7,184 nucleotides of DNA from WRCA01 sp050943575 (GCA_050943575.1 JBMNPL010000024.1:1-7184), one strand, 5' to 3'. Positions 1-4,145 are shown, counted from the stretch's first letter. The notes: a model not told the origin generated them from the sequence alone. A program made the numbers and translations.

Positions 1-485
1 TTGTTGTAACACCTAGGAAAGCTGGATTCTGGAGGACTGAAAAAGTACTGCCAGATGAGATGCAAGAATCTAATGCAGAAATCCACACAAAGAAAGCTAT
101 TGAAATTGTTGCGAGAGCCTACGCCGCACAATGTATTTACACGAACAGTTTTTCCACGTATTTTCCTGAATTGCTACGGGAATGTACTTTCCTGCGTATC
201 TTGGGAAACTGGGACGAGATTGTGAGACCTCTTTCCGAGGAAGAAAAAAAATATAATAAAAAATTGGAAGAAGAGGTAGCAAGAGCAGTAGAGAACGAAA
301 AAGAAGAGGAAGAAGACTTCGACTTTTCACGCGAATTCGGCTATGAAGAATCGAGTCCATTGGCGATTGAATTTGTTGAGATAATGAAGACGAGACCCGA
401 CTTGATCACAGAAGAGCAGAAATTCAGAGCATTTGAAATTTTTCCTCTTGTAATTGAAGAGTTGGGGCGGGTGGAATGCCAGTAG
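1..485 (+). CDS. Unrecognised acidic protein, 5'-truncated by the window edge
   Basis: The reading frame is open from base 3 through the stop TAG at 483-485, giving 160 visible residues. The first in-frame ATG is at 60, but no ribosome site lies close to it: the only GGAGG (31-35) is 24 nt upstream. The codons before 60 read as normal protein (KAGFWRTEKVLPDE), so the gene most likely begins outside the window. The C-terminal half is strongly acidic, with a Glu/Asp-rich run encoded at about 240-330 followed by an amphipathic helical region. No membrane segment or catalytic motif is visible. The 3' end overlaps the next gene by 10 nt, which suggests an operon and translational coupling. I do not recognise the family. 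Its company with an ATPase gene suggests a structural or accessory role in the mobile element, but this is inference only. Confidence 0.75.
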   Translation, partial: VVTPRKAGFWRTEKVLPDEMQESNAEIHTKKAIEIVARAYAAQCIYTNSFSTYFPELLRECTFLRILGNWDEIVRPLSEEEKKYNKKLEEEVARAVENEKEEEEDFDFSREFGYEESSPLAIEFVEIMKTRPDLITEEQKFRAFEIFPLVIEELGRVECQ

Positions 486-832
486 ACGCGATTGAAACAC
501 CAACTGAAGCCCTGAGACAGACAATCATTGAAGCGTTTTGCGTAATTTCGGCTAAGGTTTCAAGGTTGAATGTTCTACTTGAAAAAAATGATGTGACGCA
601 TGCGTTTAAGATGGCAAAATCAGTGAAAACAGATATGATAGAGTTTGTCGAACTTTGTAGCTTCAATCCAGGGTTTGAAAAATCAATTGCGAAAAACCTT
701 TTTGACATGCCAAGAGTAATCAACGGCAACAGTGCCGTAAGAAGACGCTATGCACTAAGCATGATAAAAAGGTGGAAACACGTTTCATCAATAGTCAGAA
801 AGCAGAAACTAATAGTCTTACCAAATGAGTGA
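476..832 (+). CDS. Small helical basic protein, unrecognised
   Basis: This 118-residue protein starts at ATG 476, inside the end of the preceding gene (10-nt overlap). A G-rich stretch at 464-474 (GGGGCGGGTGG) sits just upstream and can serve as the ribosome site. The sequence looks largely alpha-helical, with one long amphipathic helix around residues 9-35. The C-terminal third is basic (SAVRRRYALSMIKRW, then SSIVRKQK), which would fit nucleic-acid or partner binding. There is no signal peptide, membrane segment or cysteine cluster. It lies second in a compact operon leading to the P-loop ATPase and ends at TGA 830-832, ten bases before the next start. Family unknown. The conserved gene order with the ATPase is the best clue to its function. 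Confidence 0.8.
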   Translation: MPVDAIETPTEALRQTIIEAFCVISAKVSRLNVLLEKNDVTHAFKMAKSVKTDMIEFVELCSFNPGFEKSIAKNLFDMPRVINGNSAVRRRYALSMIKRWKHVSSIVRKQKLIVLPNE

Positions 833-842
833 GGGGATTTGA

Positions 843-1298
843 ATGCCAGGAGAAAATTCAACTTTTACGATACAAACACCAACAGCAGTACTAACACCGA
901 AACAACAATACTTAAACTTAATGATGAACTCCATCAACAAATTTGGAGAGCTTTGTGCCGCAGCAGAGAACACAAAGGAAATTCAGGCAAAAGTAAGCCT
1001 TCTAACCTCAATGCTAATAAGCTTCATTCCAAATCCAGAGGAAAGAAAAAGGCTAACTGAGCTTAGAAACCAAAAAAGAACTGAAGCTGCTAAGATTAAA
1101 GATATTGATGCGCAAAGGGAAAAGAAATTTGATATTGATTGTGAAATTGTGGGTGAAATCATAACCTTGCTGGACGAAATGCTCGCAATCGTAGAAAGGC
1201 AGACAGTCGTAACGACGATACAATCGGGTGATAGCGAACTTGAAGCGTTGTTTTATCCGGATGGTTTTGTGATAGATGAAGATATCGGAGATGAATAA
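843..1298 (+). CDS. Small helical protein upstream of the ATPase, unrecognised
   Basis: This is a 151-residue protein. ATG 843 is preceded by a good Shine-Dalgarno site, GAGGGG at 831-836, with a 6-nt spacer. A Thr/Pro-rich N-terminus (residues 7-18) is followed by predicted helices, including a charged one around residues 65-95 (PEERKRLTELRNQKRTEAAKI) that may form a coiled coil. The tail is acidic (DEDIGDE). No catalytic motif, transmembrane helix or signal peptide is seen. An alternative + strand frame at 839-1060 is shorter and ends early, and the Shine-Dalgarno spacing favours 843. The stop TAA 1296-1298 lies one base before the likely ATPase start, so the two genes are probably translated together and the product may be a partner of the ATPase. 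Confidence 0.82.
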   Translation: MPGENSTFTIQTPTAVLTPKQQYLNLMMNSINKFGELCAAAENTKEIQAKVSLLTSMLISFIPNPEERKRLTELRNQKRTEAAKIKDIDAQREKKFDIDCEIVGEIITLLDEMLAIVERQTVVTTIQSGDSELEALFYPDGFVIDEDIGDE

Positions 1299-1299
1299 T

Positions 1300-2217
1300 A
1301 TGGGACTTAAGAAGGACTTTAAGGGGGAAATCCCCTCTTTTTCAGAAATGCTGGCAAATCGTATTTGTGGTAAGCACAATCAACATGCTATCATCCTTTT
1401 TGAAGGGAAAACGGGGACAGGAAAATCTTATGCGTCACTCAGATTGGCATACGATTGTTCTTTACTCTTTGCGAAGAAGCTCGGTGGTAGACCCGAAGAT
1501 TATTTCACCCTTAATAATGTGGGGATTCTCACAGCAGAAGAAACAATCAGGATTGCGAAGAGCATCAAACAGTATGGAATATATATCCTGGATGATGCTG
1601 GTGCAGAGGGTTTAAGTTCGAGGAAGTGGCAGTCGGAGCAGAATGAGGTAATGACGAAATTGTTACAGACATTTCGAACTAATAACAATCTACTACTCCT
1701 ATCGAGTCCTGATAAAGGTTTCATTGACAAGATTGCAAGGACTTTAATCCATTACAAAATAACGATGGCACATGCTTTCTTTGACAAGGGAGTTTCATTG
1801 GGTAAGCTAACTACCGTAAAAAAAATTTACACAAAAGATAGTAGCACCAACTACTATCCGTTCCTAAGAGCGCATGGAATGGTTTTTAATTACATCCTGT
1901 TCACCTTACCTCCAAAAGCGCTCTGTGAAGCTTATGATAGAAAACGGAAGAGAATCGAAAGAGAAATGAATCTAAGAGCTATTGCTATGTTGGAGGAAAG
2001 TAAGAAAAAAGAAGCTGCAAAGATTGAGAAACAGAAAAAGAAAGCAGAAGCAGAAGAGGCTAGAAAAATAAATGCCAGGTTATACAAGCAGTTTGTTGAG
2101 AGTGGGGTAAAAGCCCAGGACGCTCTAAAACGGGCTTCTAAGGCTACAGGTGTTGTTTTGAGCTTGCGTACTGTACAGAGAGATTACGATAGGTTTTTTA
2201 ACTCCAGTGGTGTTTAG
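1300..2217 (+). CDS. P-loop ATPase with coiled coil and possible C-terminal HTH
   Basis: The protein has 305 residues counted from ATG 1300. ATGs at 1276 and 1291 are in frame, but GGAGATGA (1287-1294) is correctly spaced (5 nt) only for 1300. Walker A is GKTGTGKS at residues 36-43. Walker B is IYILDDAG with D98-D99, and E103 is a possible catalytic acid. A sensor-like LLLLSSPD (131-138) and Arg147 in KIARTLIHYK follow. Residues about 213-264 are a Lys/Glu-rich coiled coil. Residues 265-305 (KAQDALKRASKATG, then LRTVQRDYDRFF) resemble a helix-turn-helix. Similar FtsK/HerA- or Zot-like P-loop ATPases occur in archaeal viruses and plasmids, where they package or move DNA; the exact subfamily is not certain. 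The gene closes the left operon and is followed by a T-tract terminator. A role in DNA translocation is inference. A regulatory ATPase is the main alternative. Confidence 0.85.
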   Translation: MGLKKDFKGEIPSFSEMLANRICGKHNQHAIILFEGKTGTGKSYASLRLAYDCSLLFAKKLGGRPEDYFTLNNVGILTAEETIRIAKSIKQYGIYILDDAGAEGLSSRKWQSEQNEVMTKLLQTFRTNNNLLLLSSPDKGFIDKIARTLIHYKITMAHAFFDKGVSLGKLTTVKKIYTKDSSTNYYPFLRAHGMVFNYILFTLPPKALCEAYDRKRKRIEREMNLRAIAMLEESKKKEAAKIEKQKKKAEAEEARKINARLYKQFVESGVKAQDALKRASKATGVVLSLRTVQRDYDRFFNSSGV

Positions 2218-2281
2218 CGGCAGAGTTTCAAGAAAAACCTAGCTTCCTTTAAAGTTAATTAAGTAAAATTGCGCGATAGTT

Positions 2282-2337
2282 TAGCGCCGTCGTCGCTAGA
2301 CTCAGCGGTATAATTTTTCTTTTTTTTGTTAGTTTTT
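2282..2337 (+). terminator. Hairpin plus T-tract terminator after the ATPase operon
   Basis: A 5-bp stem TAGCG (2282-2286) / CGCTA (2294-2298) lies in a short GC-rich island. It is followed by a very T-rich run at 2313-2337 (TTTTTC, then T8, then GTTAG, then TTTTT). Archaeal RNA polymerase terminates on T-tracts in the non-template strand, so this is a good end for the upstream operon. AGCG at 2304-2307 can also pair with CGCT (2294-2297), giving a competing fold. Confidence 0.6.
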
Positions 2338-2345
2338 CTCTGAAG

Positions 2346-2366
2346 TGTAGTAAAGTATATACTACC
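2346..2366. promoter_or_regulatory. TATA-like element inside an inverted repeat
   Basis: GTAGTA (2347-2352) and TACTAC (2360-2365) are perfect inverted arms around the AT-rich core AAGTATA, which overlaps GTATATAC (2355-2362). Allowing one bulged C, the arms extend to GTGTAGTA (2345-2352) against TACTACcAC (2360-2368). The core could act as an archaeal TATA box on either strand, with the arms as an operator. No gene start follows closely, so the function is unproven. Confidence 0.35.
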
Positions 2367-2412
2367 ACACAAACCCTAATAGATTTTCTTTGTCTAACAA
2401 TTTCCACAAAAG

Positions 2413-2421
2413 TTTTAAATA
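2413..2421 (+). promoter_or_regulatory. Strong archaeal TATA box (TTTTAAATA)
   Basis: TTTTAAATA matches the archaeal box A consensus well, and the purine-rich ACAAAAG before it resembles a BRE. Transcription would start about 25 nt downstream, near 2438-2445. No convincing + strand ORF follows, so the product would be a short non-coding RNA ending at the hairpin plus T6 near 2600. That RNA would be antisense to the - strand ORF at 2451-2621. Confidence 0.5.
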
Positions 2422-2450
2422 GAGAGAAGACTAATATATATGTAAAGAAG

Positions 2451-2621
2451 TCATGGAAAAACAACTACCTTGAAAATGGGTGCTCTTAGACAGCACCCTT
2501 TCTCGTCTCCAATGAAAACAGTCGGTGTCTTTCCCACCCGCAATACATCATAAACCCCACGGGTTTCCGGGTTTCCTGTGGGGTTCATCGCCTCTTTTTT
2601 ACAACACATCAAAAACAACAT
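2451..2621 (-). CDS. Possible 56-residue small protein, unrecognised
   Basis: Reading the - strand from ATG at 2621-2619 gives 56 codons to TGA at 2453-2451. GGAG (2632-2629) precedes the start with a 7-nt spacer, a good archaeal ribosome site. The first residues are hydrophobic with two cysteines (MLFLMCCKKEAM). The rest looks like ordinary protein (GVYDVLRVGKTPTVFIGDEKG) with a second Cys-Cys pair and a hydrophobic end. Further in-frame ATGs occur at 2609 and 2588. A TATA-like GTATAAAAAA (2760-2751) lies about 130 bp upstream, leaving a long hairpin-forming leader. Against a gene: it overlaps GC-rich hairpins that also look like + strand terminators, and it is the only gene proposed on this strand. 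Family unknown. Confidence 0.35.
   Translation of the reverse strand: MLFLMCCKKEAMNPTGNPETRGVYDVLRVGKTPTVFIGDEKGCCLRAPIFKVVVFP
2478..2498. other. Perfect 7-bp hairpin
   Basis: GGGTGCT (2478-2484) and AGCACCC (2492-2498) pair perfectly around the loop CTTAGAC. On the + strand it is followed by TTTCTC, so it could be a weak terminator or a structural stem of the candidate RNA. On the - strand the same bases would encode residues near the C-terminus of the small ORF. Confidence 0.5.
2553..2600 (+). terminator. Hairpin plus T6 terminator with repeated loop
   Basis: AACCCCAC (2553-2560) pairs with GTGGGGTT (2578-2585) in a perfect 8-bp stem. Ten bases later follows T6 at 2595-2600. The 17-nt loop holds two tandem copies of GGGTTTCC (2561-2568, 2569-2576). 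The 5' arm region AAACCC (2552-2557) can instead pair with either GGGTTT, so three folds compete. A terminator for the RNA begun near 2440 is the simplest reading. Confidence 0.5.
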
Positions 2622-2639
2622 TTCTATTCTCCGTCAACA

Positions 2640-2739
2640 TCACCGAGATACGCCCTGACTGGGCGCACGAATGTCAACTTCGGTGAAATAGTACAGGGGT
2701 GACAATACATTTTACTCTAAAACAAACACTTTCACCGAA
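2640..2739. repeat. Three-copy TCACCGA/TCGGTGA inverted repeat set with inner hairpin
   Basis: TCACCGA occurs at 2640-2646 and 2732-2738, and its complement TCGGTGA at 2680-2686. The middle copy forms a 7-bp stem with the left one, enclosing a CGCCC/GGGCG hairpin (2651-2655/2661-2665). With the right one it forms a longer 10-bp repeat (TTCGGTGAAA 2679-2688 / TTTCACCGAA 2730-2739). GTCAAC also repeats at 2633 and 2673. The pairs exclude each other if formed in RNA. As DNA they could be operator half-sites. Confidence 0.6.
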
Positions 2740-2750
2740 CCGAAGTATTC

Positions 2751-2760
2751 TTTTTTATAC
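2751..2760 (-). promoter_or_regulatory. Candidate - strand TATA box (GTATAAAAAA)
   Basis: Read on the - strand this is GTATAAAAAA, a plausible archaeal TATA box. Initiation would fall near 2730, within the TTTCACCGAA repeat arm, leaving a leader of about 108 nt before the ATG at 2621. It is the only - strand promoter candidate I see for the small ORF. The T-run on the + strand could alternatively be a terminator tract. Confidence 0.35.
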
Positions 2761-2798
2761 AAACACTCGAAAAATACCTTACAAAAGATTGAGGTTTT

Positions 2799-2816
2799 TA
2801 TGTACTTTATGTACTT
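2799..2816. repeat. Perfect 9-bp tandem repeat (TATGTACTT x2) upstream of the RHH promoter
   Basis: TATGTACTT at 2799-2807 is repeated immediately at 2808-2816, ending 11 bp before the TATA box of the RHH gene. Ribbon-helix-helix proteins commonly bind short repeated motifs near their own promoters, so this is a reasonable autoregulatory operator candidate. That link is inferred from position alone. Confidence 0.5.
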
Positions 2817-2827
2817 TTCTCGATAGG

Positions 2828-2837
2828 TTTATATACC
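2828..2837 (+). promoter_or_regulatory. TATA box for the RHH gene (TTTATATACC)
   Basis: TTTATATA is close to the archaeal box A consensus. It should direct a start near 2855-2860, giving a leader of about 55-60 nt before ATG 2914, which has AAGGAG (2900-2905) as its ribosome site. Confidence 0.65.
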
Positions 2838-2913
2838 TTACACACATATACAATAAATAGTCAAAAACTCAAATCTATAATAAAAGTCTGACATAGAACA
2901 AGGAGTAAGAACC

Positions 2914-3063
2914 ATGCCAATTTACAGAGGAAACAAAATCGGCGTAACTGTCTTCATGAAGCCAGAAGTGTACAGAATAGTCGAAGATGCACGAGACCCA
3001 AAAAACTCAAGCTCTGCTCATTGTGCAGAATTAATTGAAAAAGCAATAGGGTACAGGCAGTGA
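2914..3063 (+). CDS. Ribbon-helix-helix (CopG/Arc-like) DNA-binding protein, 49 aa
   Basis: This short gene encodes 49 residues from ATG 2914 to TGA 3061-3063. AAGGAG at 2900-2905 sits 8 nt before the start, and a clear TATA box lies at 2828-2837. The predicted fold is a beta-strand at residues 9-15 (IGVTVFM), helix 1 at 17-27 (PEVYRIVEDAR) and helix 2 at 32-46 (SSSAHCAELIEKAIG), with a short turn (DPKN) between them. This is the full length and pattern of a ribbon-helix-helix domain, which dimerises through the strand and inserts it into the DNA major groove. Such proteins are frequent transcription or copy-number regulators in archaeal viruses and plasmids. The repeats just upstream suggest it controls its own promoter and perhaps the - strand TATA element. 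Target and direction of regulation are inferred. Confidence 0.8.
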   Translation: MPIYRGNKIGVTVFMKPEVYRIVEDARDPKNSSSAHCAELIEKAIGYRQ

Positions 3064-3086
3064 TTCAAAAGAAGTATCGATCAGAA

Positions 3087-3142
3087 GTTCGCTGAGACTC
3101 CCACCGCCTAAAGTGAAGTCCCAGCGAAACTACCAAAGTTTC
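3087..3142 (+). promoter_or_regulatory. Two overlapping hairpins in the leader of the 66-aa gene
   Basis: Hairpin 1 pairs TTCGCTG (3088-3094) with CAGCGAA (3122-3128) and GACT (3096-3099) with AGTC (3117-3120), with one A/C mismatch and a possible inner CAC/GTG stem. Hairpin 2 pairs GAAACT (3126-3131) with AGTTTC (3137-3142) around the loop ACCAA. They share bases 3126-3128, so both cannot form fully at once. The AGGTG ribosome site of the next gene begins 4 bases after hairpin 2. Confidence 0.5.
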
Positions 3143-3155
3143 AATAGGTGTAAAC

Positions 3156-3356
3156 ATGATTGTTTTTAAAGTATTTAATACTAACTATGCTTTTCGTGGA
3201 TTTAAACCTTTTGGTTTAGAAAAACAATTTGTAACGACTTCTTTTAACAGATTTAACAAGCGTGAGCTTACACGCTTTACAATAGTTGCCGCATTGGGGA
3301 AGATCAGAGAATATAACAGGGTAGCTTCTGCGCTCGATTTTAATTGGGGAGTGTGA
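3156..3356 (+). CDS. 66-residue basic orphan protein
   Basis: ATG 3156 has an excellent ribosome site, AGGTG at 3146-3150 with a 5-nt spacer, and the frame runs to TGA 3354-3356. The product is basic and Phe-rich in its first half (residues 1-33). A helical second half (ELTRFTIVAALGKIREYNRVASAL) might be part of a small helix-turn-helix, but this is weak. No membrane segment or metal site is seen. It sits between the RHH regulator and the 218-residue protein, with only 6 bp to the next start, so it is probably cotranscribed with the latter. Codon use is more AT-rich near its start, where a palindrome AGTATTTAATACT (3170-3182) and a TATA-like TTTTTAAAG (3162-3170) occur. Function unknown. The gene call rests mostly on the ribosome site and compact spacing. 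Confidence 0.6.
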   Translation: MIVFKVFNTNYAFRGFKPFGLEKQFVTTSFNRFNKRELTRFTIVAALGKIREYNRVASALDFNWGV

Positions 3357-3362
3357 GAAAAA

Positions 3363-4019
3363 ATGGTTTTTAAAGAAGAATTAAGTCCAGCTGAAAAACT
3401 CTTCAGACAGATTGACAAAGTCGTAATTGTGAGAGGTCGCTTGTCAACCGATCCGACTGTTTGGGAGTTCCACATCGCTGGGAAGGTTTTGAAAATTGAG
3501 GCGTGTGATCTCGAAGATGTTAAAAATTTCAGGAATCAATATATAAAAGTTTTCGAAACACCAGCACCGCTAATAAAAAAGGCTAGCTGGATCAACCTTT
3601 TAGCCAATCTCACGGATAAAGAAAACAACAAAATAGAGCACCAGGAAGCTCCAGAAGAATCCAGTGATGAATTTATTGCGAGACAGATCTTTGAAATTAT
3701 ATGCGAAAGAGAAATATCAGAAGACGCTGAAGACGCGGAAACTGGTATGTGTCTGTACAGACACATATCGAAGAAAGACGGCAAAGAATATTTCAGTATA
3801 CCTTCGACCGCTTTCAAAAACATAGTTGATGGAGCTGGTTTTAAAATACCACTCAATAAATTGTCAGTCATAATGACTGAACTTAAAATGAAGCGACCAT
3901 CGACTCCCAAAGTTTGGTACAACGGGAAAGAAAGACGGTCATGGTGTTTTATTCCAGAAGCCGTATTGGAGGAGAGAGGGGATTTACAACGTAAAACCGA
4001 CCAGACATATATAGAGTAA
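3363..4019 (+). CDS. Two-domain protein with possible C-terminal winged helix, replication-module associated
   Basis: This 218-residue protein starts at ATG 3363 behind GGGGAG (3346-3351). Residues about 19-60 look beta-rich (VVIVRGRL, then WEFHIAGKVLKIEA) and are followed by a Trp-containing helix (WINLLANL). An acidic linker (85-100) leads to a C-terminal half that looks like a winged-helix fold. That half runs from a helix (EFIARQIFEIICER) through a strand pair around YRHISKKDGKEYFSIP and a helix at NIVDGAGF, then a recognition-type helix KLSVIMTELK and a closing wing (WYNGKERRSWCFIP). Proteins of this layout often lie beside primase and helicase genes in archaeal mobile elements, where a role in initiation or regulation is suspected. 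That is inference from context. A 22-bp palindrome lies inside the coding sequence (3746-3767), and a partial CCAGACA motif lies at its end (4001). Confidence 0.75.
   Translation: MVFKEELSPAEKLFRQIDKVVIVRGRLSTDPTVWEFHIAGKVLKIEACDLEDVKNFRNQYIKVFETPAPLIKKASWINLLANLTDKENNKIEHQEAPEESSDEFIARQIFEIICEREISEDAEDAETGMCLYRHISKKDGKEYFSIPSTAFKNIVDGAGFKIPLNKLSVIMTELKMKRPSTPKVWYNGKERRSWCFIPEAVLEERGDLQRKTDQTYIE
3746..3767. repeat. 22-bp perfect palindrome inside a coding region
   Basis: The left half TATGTGTCTGT (3746-3756) is exactly complementary to the right half (3757-3767). It contains GTGTCTG and CAGACAC, the core of the motif repeated at 4043-4145. CAGACACATA at 3758-3767 recurs exactly at 4086-4095. 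The symmetry and shared core suggest a binding site for the same dimeric protein, although the bases also encode part of a protein. Confidence 0.6.
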
Positions 4020-4042
4020 TTTTTTTTAAAAAAGCGTTTTTT
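4020..4042. terminator. T8-A6-GCG-T6 tract after the 218-aa gene
   Basis: T8 at 4020-4027 begins immediately after the stop codon and is followed by A6 (4028-4033), GCG and T6 (4037-4042). The T-runs are adequate for archaeal termination of the upstream transcript. The A6/T6 arms can also form a hairpin. As an easily melted AT-rich block beside a repeat cluster it could instead serve as an unwinding element. Confidence 0.5.
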
Positions 4043-4145
4043 GGTGTCTGGTGTCTGGTTTGTATATATTGTTACCGATTTTAACCAGACACATACCAGA
4101 CACCAAAAAACAAAACCGTTATCAAGCAAAAAAAAACCAGACACC
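4036..4145. repeat. CCAGACACC motif cluster with a 17-bp inverted repeat; operator or iteron candidate
   Basis: GGTGTCTGG occurs at 4043-4051 and 4050-4058. The complement CCAGACAC(C/A) occurs at 4085-4093, 4096-4104 and 4137-4145. The outer arms form a perfect 17-bp inverted repeat: GTTTTTTGGTGTCTGGT (4036-4052) against its exact complement at 4095-4111. A TATATATT element lies in the 42-bp spacer. A partial copy, CCAGACA, lies at 4001-4007. Placement directly before helicase and primase fits either an operator or an iteron-type replication origin. Confidence 0.7.
4063..4070 (+). promoter_or_regulatory. TATA-like element flanked by CCAGACACC repeats
   Basis: TATATATT lies in the spacer of the 17-bp inverted repeat. 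If used, transcription would start near 4090-4095, within the right-hand motif copies, with a leader of about 105 nt to the helicase ATG. Binding of a repeat-recognising protein would block it directly. Confidence 0.4.

Larger units (their letters stand above)
2440..2600 (+). ncRNA. Candidate structured non-coding RNA, antisense to a small - strand ORF
   Basis: The boundaries are inferred from the TATA box at 2413-2421 and the hairpin plus T6 terminator ending at 2600. Two GC-rich hairpins lie inside: a perfect 7-bp stem at 2478-2498 and an 8-bp stem at 2553-2585. The only + frames inside are a 6-codon ORF (2453-2473) and a 25-codon ORF (2476-2553), neither with a Shine-Dalgarno site, so a coding role is unlikely. 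The transcript would cover most of the - strand ORF 2451-2621. No known RNA family is recognised. Confidence 0.3.
2774..2842. repeat. Spaced direct repeat ATACCTTACA
   Basis: ATACCTTACA occurs at 2774-2783 and again at 2833-2842. The second copy overlaps the downstream edge of the TATA box of the RHH gene. The placement, with the 9-bp tandem repeat between the copies, suggests protein-binding sites controlling this promoter. Confidence 0.4.
2218..2913. other. Gene-poor, signal-dense central control region
   Basis: About 700 bp separate the ATPase from the RHH gene without any long ORF that looks convincing. The region contains a T-tract terminator (2282-2337), a palindromic TATA element (2347-2365), a strong + promoter (2413-2421), and two hairpins (2478-2498, 2553-2585). 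It also holds a three-arm TCGGTGA repeat set (2640-2739), a - strand TATA-like element (2751-2760), a 9-bp tandem repeat (2799-2816), and a + promoter (2828-2837). A 56-codon - strand ORF overlaps the hairpins. This density is typical of regulatory or origin regions in small replicons. Which role applies here is inference. Confidence 0.6.

Noticed and set aside
1276..1299. Earlier ATG starts (1276, 1291) for the ATPase
   Set aside because: GGAGATGA at 1287-1294 is correctly spaced only for ATG 1300; the earlier starts would overlap the upstream gene and lack a ribosome site.
2255..2464. 69-codon - strand ORF with a TTG start
   Set aside because: No ribosome site; it runs through the T-tract terminator and two TATA elements, and its hydrophobic AT-driven composition looks non-coding.
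2476..2553. 25-codon + ORF inside the candidate RNA
   Set aside because: No ribosome site, and its start sits at the foot of a strong hairpin. Left as non-coding, though a leader peptide cannot be excluded.
2699..2860. 53-codon + ORF from GTG 2699
   Set aside because: The Shine-Dalgarno-like AGGGGTGA overlaps the start itself, and the frame crosses the TATA box and repeats of the RHH promoter; the protein is low in coding character.
3087..3130. Possible IS200/IS605-type end hairpin or omega-RNA remnant
   Set aside because: The stem with a CTCCCACCG stretch resembles such ends only loosely, and no tnpA or tnpB remnant is present.
3061..3155. tRNA or known riboswitch
   Set aside because: No T-arm, acceptor stem or CCA pattern, and no recognised riboswitch core; only simple hairpins.
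4036..4145. CRISPR array
   Set aside because: Repeats are only 9 bp, in both orientations, with irregular spacing of 7-41 bp and no cas genes.
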